A stretch of 64,000 bases of DNA, from contig JAGTXZ010000009.1 of NCBI GenBank assembly GCA_018398575.1, positions 930,001-994,000 on the forward strand, read 5' to 3'. A program made the position numbers and the translations under genes. The notes under the pieces are model-generated. The model was not told where the DNA came from, did not search any database, and was given only the letters and a program-made list of their open reading frames with translations. Position 1 is the first letter of the stretch. Every line of letters begins with the position of its first letter. Positions 31,631 through 42,902 of the stretch are shown here, piece by piece. Source of the stretch: Ampelomyces quisqualis (taxonomy: Eukaryota; Ascomycota; Dothideomycetes; Pleosporales; Phaeosphaeriaceae).

Positions 31631-32190
31631 ATGGCCTATCTTGCAATGTCGGCGACTCCCAATTTGCCTACTGACACGCCAGTCGTCGATACCAACGGCA
31701 CTACAAGCACGTCCTTCAAGCTCAGCGACACCCCTTTGGAAACATTTCCGCCACTCAAGGTGATTGCGATTGGCGCTGGTTGCTCGCGCATTTATTGCGG
31801 CATTCGAATACCTGAAACGCTGAGGAATGTTGGGCTGGAGATAGACGAGAAGAACGCCAGAGCAGGCGGGACGTGGGTACGAGAATAAGTGATCAATACA
31901 AGTGGCAATCGCATGGCATGCAAGCCAAGATTACCCAGCTATCTCACTTGTACCTGCAACGTTCCTCATTAGCCACGTTCTCAACCCCCCAAAGAACGGT
32001 TAGCTCACAGCCATGCTCAGTCCACTCCGTACCAATACTCCTTTGCACAGAACCCGAACTGGTCCACTCTCTATTTTCCGGTCGCTGAGATGGAAAAAAA
32101 GAACTGGAAGGCGTAGCAAAGAAGTTCACTGCATTTGAAGGTACTAGTTTCCGCAGGAGAATGTCGCAGCTGGTATGTATGTATCCTGAG
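31631..32190 (+). pseudogene. Decayed flavin (Baeyer-Villiger type) monooxygenase
   Basis: The N-terminal FAD-binding part survives: PPLKVIAIGAGCSRIYCGIR, in which the third Gly of GxGxxG is Arg, then LEIDEKNARAGGTW. A stop (TAA, 31886) follows three codons later. About 140 bp downstream a second piece reads YQYSFAQNPNWSTLYFPVAE, in the order expected for this family. It meets TAG at about 32115 and continues in another frame as ELEGVAKKFTAFEG. The catalytic domain and C-terminal two-thirds are missing. At least one stop, one frameshift and an internal gap make it non-functional. Family identity is from recalled motifs. Confidence 0.75.
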
Positions 32191-32509
32191 TTTGTGGAGA
32201 AGCCGCTCGCGCCGCTCCCGAAAAGAGGGAGACTTTGCGACGCGGCCGTTCTCTTGTTAGCTGTAGCTTGTATGAAGACAGAAACGTTGCGAAGTTGCTC
32301 ACTTCCCCACACTTTCATCACAAGCACATCTGGAGAAAATTGTGGGGAGAGACACGCTACGCCTGTTATGGAAAAGCCGAGGATGTTCACATGTCGCTAC
32401 TACGATCGAGCTTCGACGGCGTCACGTCTCGCATCCGCAGTATCTTGAGCCTCGTGTGAAGAGGCGCCGCACCCCTCACCCACGACGATGAACACTTGAC
32501 GCACGAGCC

Positions 32510-34844
32510 ATGGCCGTCCTGTCGAAACCGCTCCTGCGCCAGCGCCTCTCCACCGCAAACATCAAATCCATCGTCAACGACCTCACCTCCTTTTACCTCC
32601 AGAACCGCACGCGCATCTCCCGCGCCGTATACCTCACGCTCTTCGTCGCGCTGATAAACCGCGTGCGCAATGCCATCGCCGAGCAAAAGGCTGCTGCGCA
32701 GCGCCGCGACGCCAAGCGCTCGTCCGGCACATCGAACAGCGACGGCGAAGCCACGGGGCGGAAAAAGGTGGAGCTGAATCGCGACTTCTTCAAGAGCTTG
32801 TTGAGATTGCTGCGGATATGCATTCCGGGGTGGAAGAGCAAGGAGCTGAGGTTGATTATAAGCCATAGTGTGTTTTTGATATTGCGGACCATGATTAGCT
32901 TGTATGTTGCGGAGCTGGATGGGAGGTTGGTGAGTAGTCTTGTGAGGGGGAAGGGGAAGGAGTTTTTGACGGGGCTGGTGTGGTGGATGTGTGTTGCTGT
33001 TCCGGCGACGTTTACGAATTCGATGGTAAGTCAGAGAGAGCACATACTCTCGCTGAAGGAGGATTCGGTCCAACTGTTGACAACTGTAGCTCTCATACCA
33101 CCAGTGCAAGCTTTCGTTGCAATATCGAACGCGCTTGACCAACTACATCCACAACAAATACCTCTCGCAAATGACCTTCTATACGCTCTCCGCGCTTGAC
33201 GACCGCATAAAGAACGCCGACCAGCTGATTACCGTCGACATCGCCAAGTTCTCAAACTCACTCGCTGAATTGTACTCGAACCTCGCGAAACCCATCCTAG
33301 ACATTGTCATCTACAACTACAGCCTCTCGCGCAGTGTCGGTGGCGAAGGTCTCTTCTTCATGTCGCTGCTGGTGCAAATCTCGGCAAACGTCATGCGCGC
33401 ACTTACACCACCATTTGGAAAATACGTTGCGGATGAAGCACGGCTCGAGGGCGAGTTCAGGTTCCAGCACTCGCGGCTGATCGACTACAGTGAGGAGGTG
33501 GCACTATATGGTGGACACGAGGCGGAGAAGGACACTTTGGACAAGGGCTATTTCACACTCATCAAGCATGTGAATCGCATACTGAGAAGGAGGTTCTACC
33601 ACGGCGTCATGGAAGACTTTGTCATCAAGTACTTCTGGGGCGCGTTGGGGTTGCTGCTGTGCAGTGTGCCCGTGTTCTTCAAAGTCCCGGGAGCTGGGCA
33701 GAAGAGCATGGGCGATCGAACGGAAAGTAGGTATCTCTTTTGCTTCATCTCAGGTCAAGTTATGGCAGGATGTGTGCTGACATATTATTCCCAGACTTCA
33801 TCACGAACCGTCGCATGCTTCTCATGTCCTCGGATGCCTTTGGCCGCATCATGTTCTCCTACAAAGAAATCACCGAGCTCGCAGGCTACACCTCCCGTGT
33901 CTCCACGCTCCTCGACGTCATCGCAGACATCCAAGCCGGCCACTTTGAAAAGGCTCTCGTATCGTCTGCTTCCACAGAAGAAAACGCCGCTGTACTAGCC
34001 GGACGAGGCACCGTAACTGAAGGCGAAGATATCGAGTTCACCGACGTGCCCATCGTTTCTCCCAACGGCGACGTCCTTGTGCGCAAACTCTCCTTCGCCG
34101 TCCGACCCGGCGACCACCTCCTCATCATCGGCCCCAACGGCTGCGGCAAGTCCAGTCTGTTCCGCATCCTCGGTGGCCTGTGGCCCGTATACGGTGGTCA
34201 TGTACGCAAACCCCCCTTTGAAGACATCTTCTACATCCCCCAGCGACCATACCTCTCCCGCGGCAGCCTGCGCCAACAAATCATCTACCCAGACTCGCTG
34301 TACGAAATGCGTGAAAAGAACATCTCAGATGCAGATCTCCTGTCCATCCTCGCCGTGCTGGAAATTGACTCCATCGTCGACCGCCCGGGCGGCTGGGACG
34401 CAGAGCAAGAGTGGACAGACGTGCTATCCGGCGGACTCCAGCAGCGCGTCGCAATGGCCCGCTTATTCTACCATCGCCCGCGCTACGCTATCCTGGACGA
34501 GTGCACGAGCAGCGTGACGCTCGAGGTCGAGCGCATCATGTATGAGGAGGCGAAGCGGTTGGGCATTACGCTCATGACGGTTAGCCACCGGCGGAGTTTG
34601 TGGAAGTATCATACGCGGATATTGCAGTTTGATGGGCAGGGAGGACATTATTTTGGCAAATTGGATGCCGAGAGGCGGGCTGTGCTTGAGGAGTAAGTTC
34701 CTTTCTTCTGTCCTTTCTTCTGTCTTTTCTTGACGTTTGAATGATGTGTGCTAACGATCTGTTAGTGAGAAAGAAGATATTGAGTTGCAGCTTCGCGCTG
34801 TGCCGGACATTAAGGAGAGAATTAGGGAGTTGACGTCTGGATGA
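32510..34844 (+). CDS. Peroxisomal ABCD half-transporter (fatty acyl-CoA import)
   Basis: ABC subfamily D half-transporter, expected to import long-chain fatty acyl-CoA into peroxisomes as a dimer. Exons 32510-33025, 33090-33726, 33795-34692 and 34766-34844 give 709 residues, typical for the family. The membrane domain contains the ABCD loop NADQLITVDIAKFSNSLAEL. The nucleotide-binding domain has Walker A GPNGCGKSS (about 495), Q-loop region FYIPQRPYLSRG, signature LSGGLQQRVAMARLFYHRP, Walker B YAILDECTSS and the H-loop TVSHRRSLWKYH. Introns are 64, 68 and 73 nt with GTAAGT/GTAGGT donors. Whether it is the PXA1 or PXA2 partner was not resolved. Confidence 0.93.
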
Positions 34845-35947
34845 ATGATTTGTAATGGTTGTATGAGTACATTTTGAAGTATTACAACCAGCTAGCACTG
34901 GAACCACCATGGCATTCACACCCCAAGAAGCCCAACACACTACTCATCCAATCAAGCCACACACACACCTCTCTTCAAATGCCCCTCTCCACCCCACACA
35001 TCCTTTTCCTTCCAATCTCAAACCTATCCCGCCTACCCACATCAACAAACCCCCTGCTACATCTCCAACGTCCCTTCACAATCCCCGTGTCTCCACCAGT
35101 ATTAAAACCTACCTCGACCGCCCCCACCAACCTGAAATCACCCTCCTTCAAACTCAAACCATTCATCCGCATGGGAAAATCGAATATCTGCACATGCGCA
35201 GCTTGTTGCTCACGCGTGCTGACGACGGGATAGACGCTCTTTGGTATGTACACCAGCTTCGAAGAGTGGATGTTTAATCATGTTGTGCTTGGAAAGCTTC
35301 AAGTGTTGCTTGTAGAGGGTGAAGAGGGCGGGGGAAGAGATGGTGTTGGGTTGGTTGGAGGGTTAATGCGTCGGGGGGAGGAGGCTGGGTTTGAGTCGGC
35401 GTTGGGGCGGTTGGGGGACGGTGGGGGGCTTGCTTTGTGGTCGTGAGGGTGTGTGAGGGAGCGTCGTGGTGTTTGGCGGGTTGCTGGCGCTCTTTGCTCT
35501 GCGGTGTTGGTTTCAGATTGGGGTTGGCGTGAAGTTAAGTAGCAGATGGGATGAGAGGAGGAGGTTGAATTGTATGCAGATTGATGTTGGGGGGTGAGGG
35601 TTCGGCGGCTGTTCTTTTATTGTCGGACTGAGCCAGACATGATCGTAACGTGAGCTGTGGCATATTTGAGATGGACTACTACTTTACCTTCGAAGCTTCT
35701 CACTTCCGATCACTAGCTCTTTCGCTGCGATGTTATCTCACTGTTCAAAACCCATCGCACCGGGCCTCAAGCCTTACCAGCTCTCACTAACACTTGGTGG
35801 ATTACGCGCATGCAAAAGTAAAATCACTCACAATGGTGCTGTACATTTACCAACACAACGATCCATTCTTCTTTTGCGAATCTTGAGCAACTAACTAGCA
35901 ACCTGCTCCTAAGCGTACTTCGAGACCTCAATCCAGTGGCAGTCAAT
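34845..35947. other. Intergenic region with one doubtful frame
   Basis: About 1.1 kb. Plus-strand frames at 34909-35277 (Thr/Pro/His-rich, ending YVHQLRRVDV) and 35246-35446 (FEEWMFNHVVLGKLQVLLVE) could be pieces of a lost gene, but no splice pair joins them and no family is recognised. 35330-35600 is G-rich. The upstream part probably holds the promoter of the gene at 35948. Confidence 0.35.
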
Positions 35948-37671
35948 ATGGGTGGCCATGCCTTCCACGACCTACACTGCCCTCGTATCTCTGCCGAAGT
36001 CTACAACAAAGTTAAACAGCAGACGACTGCGGCTCTTCAGAAAGTCTTCTCTCATGTCGTCGTGCCTACAGAGATGCCCGAGAAGGACAACTACGGCGAC
36101 ATCGACTTCCTCGTCGCCAGCCCTGTCCATTCACCCACTAGCACCAACATTGACAACTTCGACTGGAGTGGCATAGTGCTCGCTCTCAAATATGCTATGA
36201 AAACCTCTCATGGCCGCCGTGGCTTTCTCAACCCCGACTGCATGTACTTCGCTATCTGCGCGCCCGGCCACGAGGACGAGTTCTGGGTACAAGTTGACGT
36301 GAAAGTGTGCTTCAAGCCAGAGCTGTTCGAGTGGCAGAATTTCGAGCTGAACTATGCAAGTAACAGCAAGATGATCGGAAGCATGGTGAAGCCGCTGGGT
36401 CTAACGATTGATCCTGAAGGTCTGCACATTCGCGTGGAAGACATCGAGGAGACGAATTTCCCAGCAAGTATGGTGTGGGTGACCAAGGACCCTAGAGATG
36501 TGCTGAAGATTACTGGGCTTGATAGAAGAATCTTGGACGCAGGCTTTGAGACCAAGGACGAGAGTAAGTGAGGTGGAGAGAATAAAGGTGCAGCGACGCT
36601 GACCACGTCGTAGTCTACGAGTACTTTGCTAGTTCCTGGCTGTTCAATCCAGCACACTTTGCAGCTCGGCTCGCACAGGAGAATTACTGCAATCGCCTTG
36701 AAGATCGCGCGCCGCACTGGACTTACTTCGTCAAGGAGTGGGTACCAAAGCACTATCCTGGCTACGAATTTATCGGCGAGAACATCACGCTCAACCACTC
36801 TAGCCAAGAGAGCTCAGAAGATAGCAAGAAGTTGCATGAATGGTACAAGATCACCCGCGCTACTGTGCGCAAGAATGTGTTTACCATGTTTCCACGAGTC
36901 GCAGGTGAGTACTATACCAAGCGAGCGTCTCATGTCAAAGAGCAAGAGGAGCAGAGACTGAGAGAAATGATCACTGCTGCTATACCGACCGATGTTCATG
37001 GCTGGAAAGACGATTTTTCTCAGCCGCGAATCATCATCATCAAGCACGCAGGTGAAGAACCAACTGCGCCGATCCTCAAGCCCACTGCTGCTAACGAACT
37101 CACACCGCCGATGACACCATTCGACGATGCTCACACGGAGGACATGAAACTGTCAAACTTGGTCCTACCTTCCACTACTGCCGCTTTTCGATCGGCTCAG
37201 GCAAGTGAGCCCTGGAACATAGCTCTCTGTCTAGAAGCTCTGCCTCGCCCACCTCCACTAGCATGCACGCCACGTCCGCCTCCAGCGAATATGTCCCCTG
37301 AAGCCAAGCTCCTCTGTCTTGCGCGCTGGACTCTCTTCGACTCGGTCACTGGCACCCCGTATCTACTCTCTTCACCTCGCGGCAAGGACTTCGTCATGAA
37401 CTGGGCGGATGCAACATATACCGGCACCAAGGATGAGGTCTTGGAGAAGTGGGCTAGGGAGATGTGGTGGCACGTTTGGATCAGGCAGAGCCATACCAAC
37501 TACGTAGGCATGTGGAAGAAACGTTTCGAAAAGGAAGATCAGAAGGCAGAGAGGAAGAGGGAGGAGGATGAAGCACAGGCCAAGGCTGATGCAGAGATGG
37601 TGGTGAACAGGGAAAAGACCTTGAAGAGGTTGAGTAAGCTCAACTCGATTTTGGGATTGGTGGAGGTCTGA
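35948..37671 (+). CDS. Conserved-looking fungal protein with possible nucleotidyltransferase fold
   Basis: Exons 35948-36563 and 36614-37671 (50-nt intron, GTAAGT donor, TAG acceptor) give 557 residues. The start MGGHAFHDLHCPRIS follows an upstream in-frame region lacking ATG. DNYGDIDFLVASP (about 49-61) and EFWVQVDVKVC (about 113-123) fit the hDhDh and third-Asp pattern of the pol-beta nucleotidyltransferase superfamily, but the preceding GS helix turn is not clear. The second half is rich in Trp and charged residues, with SSWLFNPAHFAARLAQENYC, then a Pro-rich linker and a Lys/Glu-rich C-terminal helix. Substrate and role are unknown; the fold assignment is a hypothesis. Confidence 0.7.
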
Positions 37672-38632
37672 TGGAAGCGCGGAGCGTGCTCCAGGCGTGG
37701 GAAATCGGCCAAGAGGCTACAGCGATACAGGACTTTGGGTCGACCTAAGTAGACTAGATACGATTGACTCGGTCAGCTTGAAATGCTTTCGGCTTTCTGA
37801 CAGTACAGAGAAACCATATTCTCAACGAAGTCATTCTCTGCAAAATCAGTGATATCCGCTTCCCTAACCCGCAAGTAGGCTATGTATCGGCAACACGCCA
37901 CCCAGCCAAGGCAGCTACATGTCTTGGAACATCCCGCTTTCTGCACAGAAAGATTGCCGCGCTTCAGTTTCCACATCTGATGCTAGATCTAGCAAGACTT
38001 CGTCGTAATCGGCAGTTATGTCACTCAGTCAAAAACTTTGCCATAGCCTGTTCGACTTTAATTCTAAAAACCAACAACGCGTCTCCAAATTTGAGGGTTC
38101 CTGGACGCTTCGAGAAATTCTTACAGACTTGGTGTCTTGGTAACTGGAGTGTAAATACCTCTATAATTGTCACTCCCAAGTTCTCGCGCCAAGCCAAAAC
38201 CTCACTTAATCGCTCTCGCTTCCTTACCTACCGGTACCACCCCCAAGCCCTTCCCAAGCCCTCCCAAGCTCTTTCCCCGCAAACTTATCCCAGGAAAAAC
38301 TCCCGCACGAGCATGCCTTGATGATCATCATCGCCTGTGGTTCGTGGAATTTGGGACGTTGTGGGCCAGGACATGCTTGGCCGACATGCGTCGTTGCTGT
38401 CAAATGCATGGAATTTGGCGGCGGGGGCGTTGTATTTGGGTTTGTAGTTTCTTGGTATGAGGGTGTAGCGGATTCAAGATGGCGACGCATGGAAAAGCAG
38501 TGCGGAATTGTCTGGTGTAGGGTTTATAGATGGAGCAGACGGCTCACCTGTTCGTGAAGTACTTGCCTGGCTGGACTCGGCCAATTTTCAGTTCTTTTTG
38601 ACTCTTTTGAAAAGTCTGTGTACTTATCCAGC
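37672..38632. other. Intergenic region
   Basis: About 960 bp upstream of the permease gene. Open frames at 37980-38321 and 38318-38557 have no recognisable domain. No RNA gene was seen. Confidence 0.4.
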
Positions 38633-40151
38633 ATGGCGCGCAATGATTCCAAGAAAGATGGAATCAACCACATCGAACATGTCGAGAAGGGACTTGCTTC
38701 GCCGTCCACCTCCTCGGACTCCCTCGATACTATTCTCGCGACGAAACTTCGTCATCGTGTAGATTGGAGACTAATTCCGGCACTAGGCGCTATGTACGGT
38801 ATCTCGCTCATGGACCGCAAGAATGTGTCCAACGCTGCCGTCGCTGGTATGCTAGTTGACCTTAGAATGAGTCGAGGATACGGATACAATCTCGTCAATC
38901 TTTGCTTCTTCATCACCTACGTGCTCTGCCAGCCGTTTATGATCATCATTTGTCGCAAGGTGGGCCCTCGAATCTTTTTACCTGGTATATGCATTGCATG
39001 GGGCGCAGTGATCGTGGGCTTTGGTTTCACAAATAGCTGGCCAAGTTTGATCCCTCTGAGACTGATTCTGGGTTTGCTGGAAAGTGGTTACTTCCCTGGT
39101 TGTCTGTATTTGTTGAGCTGCTGGTACACCAAATGTAAGTTACACGCCATCCTGTACACTACATACGCGTGATGAGAGACTGATAATGCACAGTTGAGGT
39201 CGCGAGGCGATACAGCGTGTTCTATTTTGTAGGCAGCATTGCTTCAGCCATGAGCGGTATTCTTGGGTATGGACTGCAGCAGATGGACGGCGTACAGGGG
39301 ATCCGAGGTTGGCGATGGTGAGTTTCATCATGGAAGGAATTATCACGGTCGCAGTCGCTCTCTTCGCTATCACCTTCATCGTCAAATTCCCGGATGAGGA
39401 GAGAAAACAGCCTTCATGGGGTTTTCTTAAGCCCAAGGAGCTCGACATTGTTATTGATCGACTCAACGCAGATCGGGGAGATGCCGGTGCGGAAAAGTTT
39501 TCCTGGAAGAAGTTCCTTGAGCCGGCCAAAGACTGGTACATCTACGCCTTTGCCATGGTCCTACTTTTTGTCACTACAGTAGCCTATGGTTTCGCGTTTT
39601 TCCTGCCAATTATCCTTTCCACAAAGCCCAAGTTCAGCATGGCTATGAGCCAGTGTCTTGGCGCGCCACCATATGCTGCATCCGGATTTCTGATGTACGG
39701 CGCAGTATGGTTCAGCGATAAGTACAAGACGCGAGGACCAGTTTTATGCTTCCTGTGCTTGGTCTCACTTGCCGGTTTGCCTATCATGGGTTTCGCGAAG
39801 AATCCATGGGTACCGTACCTCGGTGTTTTCATCACCGTCTCAGGAACGAACAGCGCGATTCCTTCCGTCATGGCCTACCAAGCAAACAACATCCGAGGAC
39901 AGTGGCGACGGGCTTTCTGTTCAGTACCCTTGACTGGTATCGGTGGAATCGGAGGTATTGCTGGAGCGCTCATCTCCCGCACGGAAGATGCACCGTCGTA
40001 TGTTCCAGGCTTTGCGGCGTGCATGGCGTGCAACGTTTTGGTGCTCCTGATTGTCACTGTGTTGACGTTCGATTTCCGCAGCGAAAATGCGAAAGCTGAT
40101 CGGGGCGAGAACATCTTGTTGGAAGATCCCAACTTCTGCTTTACAATTTGA
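38633..40151 (+). pseudogene. MFS permease of the allantoate (DAL5) type with a frame break
   Basis: Plasma-membrane anion:cation symporter family member, relatives of which import allantoate, nicotinate, thiamine or similar organic anions. Exon 1 is 38633-39134; a 59-nt intron (GTAAGT) leads to 39194. The first frame gives ALGAMYGISLMDRKNVSNAA, ICRKVGPRIFLPGICIAWG and ends GWRW at 39318, then TGA. The next helix continues without a gap in protein order as FIMEGIITVAVALFAITFIV, but in another frame. Only five bases separate W from F, where the family needs one codon. The junction reads TGGTGAGTTTC, a donor-like GTGAGT with no room for an intron. The rest to 40151 is intact. It is a sequence error, a very recent break or a remnant of lost intron DNA; otherwise about 475 residues. 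Confidence 0.8.
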
Positions 40152-40529
40152 TGTGGCTTTCAGGCAGTTCAGGGGAGTATGGTCTGAAGAATACGTATCG
40201 GTTGTCCACAGTTGAATCATACCAAGATGCCTCGGCCGGTCGTGATTTTATGCGTTCAAATCGAACTAAGATGATAAAGTCGCACCCGTGAAGCATCCGG
40301 ACACGCGCAAGAAAGGCCAAATGGGGACAGCTGAACACTTCCGACCGGAACCATTACCCCACAACAGCGATCGTCACTTCCGCAACCCCTCACAAATAAT
40401 GACGCCTGCTTCCAAATAGTTACAAATGGCACTGGTTGTAAGTACCGCGAATGGGGAATATTTCCTGCAACTGCCGCAGTCGACCTTGTATTCGTCTCGC
40501 ATACATAAGAGCCCAGAGCTCCAAACGTC
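40152..40529. promoter_or_regulatory. Region upstream of the dehydrogenase gene
   Basis: About 380 bp between two plus-strand genes, with no gene-like frame. ACATAAGAG at 40502 is a weak TATA-like candidate. Confidence 0.3.
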
Positions 40530-41947
40530 ATGGCTGCGAACTCTTTGCAAACAATCCCGCTGCTCGAACCAGAACACGACCCAGGAACTGAGCAGGCGCA
40601 AACACCCAAGGCGAACATGTCGAACGAGAAGATGAAAGCCGTACATTATGAGGTATGTTCACAAGCAAAAAGTGTGGTTGCCAGTGAATGCTGAACAAAA
40701 TACGAGAGCCCCTTCAAAGTTTCTGTGAAAGAAATTGAGCTGCCCAAGCTTGAACATCCTGATGATGTAATCGTAAAGGTCACCACGGCGGCGATATGCG
40801 GATCAGATCTGCACATGTATCAGGGAAGAACAGCTGCGGAGGGTGGGCTCGTTTTTGGCCATGAGAACATGGGTATTGTAATCGAGACGGGTTCCGGTGT
40901 AACACTCCTGGAGAAAGGCGACCGCATAGTGCTCCCATTCAATGTGAGTGATGGCCGATGTCGTAACTGCGAAGAAGGGCGCACGGCATTTTGTACTGGG
41001 TAAGTTGGCGATTCAAAGATCTCGATTTGGTGGCCCCTAACAACTCTTACAGTGTTAATCCAGGTTTCGCCGGCGGAGCGTATGGATATGTCGCCATGGG
41101 AAATTTCAAAGGAGGCCAGGCGCAGTACCTACGAGTCCCATTTGCCGACTTTAATGCGCTGAAATTACCGAAAGGCACCGAACACGAAGCTGATTTCATC
41201 CTCCTCGCAGATATCTTCCCAACTGGCTGGCACGGCCTGGTCCTTGCTGGCTTTAAGTCTGGCGAAAGCGTTGCAGTATTCGGTGCTGGCCCTGTTGGCT
41301 TGATGGCAGCTTACAGTGGCATACTTCGGGGCGCCAGCAAAGTATTCGTGGTAGACACGGTACCCGAGCGGCTGCAGGCTGCTGAAAAGATCGGCTGCAT
41401 ACCTATCGACTTCAAGAAGAGCGATCCAGTGGAGCAGATCATCAAGTTGAATGATGGCATGGTTGATCGAGCCGTGGACGCGGTCGGCTACCAGGCTGTC
41501 GATGCTTCGGGAAGCAAGGAGAAGCCAAACATTGTTCTCGACCAGCTCATTATGGTCACACGGCCCACAGGCGGACTAGGTATACCCGGTCTATACGTCC
41601 CAGCAGATCCAGGAGCTCCGGACGAGCAGAGTAAGAAAGGCCAAATCTTGATCTCATTTGGAAAGTTGTTCGAAAAGGTACACTGGTCTTCCCACCACAT
41701 TTTTTGCTTAACCCTGACTAGTAGGCAGGGCTTATCGCTCGGTACCGGCCAATGCAACGTGAAGGCCTACAACAGGTATCTACGAGATATGATCATCTCG
41801 GGCAAGGCCAAGCCGAGCTTCGTTGTTTCGCACGAGATCAATATCGACGACGCTCCGACCGCGTACGAGAAGTTTGATCAGAGGATTGAGGGGTATACGA
41901 AGGTGCTTATCCACCCCAACGGGACGCTGAAATCGCTGTATTTATGA
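40530..41947 (+). CDS. Zn-dependent alcohol dehydrogenase, glutathione-independent formaldehyde dehydrogenase type
   Basis: Medium-chain dehydrogenase using NAD(P). Catalytic zinc ligands lie in AAICGSDLHMYQG and GHENMG; structural zinc Cys are in RCRNCEEGRTAFC. The Rossmann motif is VAVFGAGPVGLMAAYSG. Gaps such as NPGFAGGAYGYVAMGNFKGG, QAQYLRVPFAD and the long GYQAVDASGSKEKPN to QILISFGKLFEK stretch match the glutathione-independent formaldehyde dehydrogenase group. Exons: 40530-40652, 40707-40999, 41053-41677, 41729-41947, with introns of 51-54 nt. ATG 40530 gives 419 residues with a 29-residue disordered extension; ATG 40617 (MSNEKMKAVHYE) is the start most relatives would use. Substrate is not proven. 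Confidence 0.88.
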
Positions 41948-42145
41948 GCAAATGCTAGCTTTTCTGAATGGGCATAAGACTCACTCTGAGATCGCGTCCT
42001 GTGAGAGTGAAGGGCTGATGCGCCAACCGAGCGCCGACGCTACTAACCATGGTCGACCCGCAGGGTATATAGATCATGATGCACAAGGAGGCTTTCAGCG
42101 CGAGCGTCTCTTGGTGAGATCTCAAAGTCGTGCTGCTGAACGACT

Positions 42146-42690
42146 TTAGCCTTCCAGCAGATTGGCTTTCTCGAATGGATAAGCCTTGTTGATCTTGACG
42201 TCCTCCACTGGCCGGTCTTCCTTGTCTGTCTTCACCAAGCCCAACTTCTTCACTACCTGCATGCCACTCTTCACCCTGCCGAATATCGTATGCTTGCCGT
42301 CGAGCCATGGCGTTGGAGCAAGAGTTATGAAAAACTGTGAACCGTTTGTATTTGGACCTGAGTTGGCCATGCTCAGGATCCCTGCGCCGGTGTGCTTCAA
42401 TGCTGGCGAGATCTCGTCTTCGAACTTCTCGCCATAGATGGATGCGCCACCACGTCCAGTGCCCGTAGGATCGCCGCCTTGTATCATGAAACCTGGAATT
42501 ATGCGGTGAAAGACCAAGCCGTCAAAGTAGTGACGTTGAGCCAGGGTCGAGAAGTTCTTGCATGATTTTGGTGCATGGTCGTTATAGAGCTCGATGACTA
42601 TAGTGCCCTTCTGTCGTTAGTGGTTTAATGTGGCGAGGTAGGCATATTATGACCTACAATTGTGGTATCGAGTGCGACGTCTGTAGACAT
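42146..42690 (-). CDS. PPIL1: Cyclophilin, PPIL1-type peptidyl-prolyl isomerase
   Basis: Single-domain cyclophilin expected to act in the spliceosome. Exon 1 is 42690-42658 (MSTDVALDTTI), exon 2 is 42610-42146, and a 47-nt intron (GTAGGT donor, GACAG acceptor) lies between. Spliced length is 165 residues, as in PPIL1. Active-site motifs FDGLVFHRIIPGFMIQGGDP and GSQFFITLAPTPWLDGKHTI are complete, with catalytic Arg (FHR), Phe and the WLDGKH segment intact. The short N-terminus without a signal and the ending VKINKAYPFE fit PPIL1 rather than secreted or large cyclophilins. It is divergent from TRIP4, 212 bp between starts. Confidence 0.92.
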
Positions 42691-42902
42691 GGTGACTATC
42701 AAGACTGGTGTGGCGGGGTTCAAGTATCGATCTGGCCACGGTGATGGTAGAATGAATCGCGAATTCATACTTTGAATCGATGCACGGGCCGAGACACAGC
42801 CACAGTTGCGCCACAGCCACCAGCCCAAGTGATGATTCAGAGTTAGTAAGCACTACTACACCTGCAAGACATCACACAACCGCGAGCAAAAGGATAGACA
42901 AC

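Noticed and set aside
34909..35446. Two adjacent plus-strand frames that might form a gene
   Set aside because: Low-complexity Thr/Pro/His then Gly-rich composition, and no credible intron linking them.
36890..36930. GTGAGT within the NTase-like gene as an intron donor
   Set aside because: The frame stays open and protein-like through it, and no acceptor nearby preserves frame.
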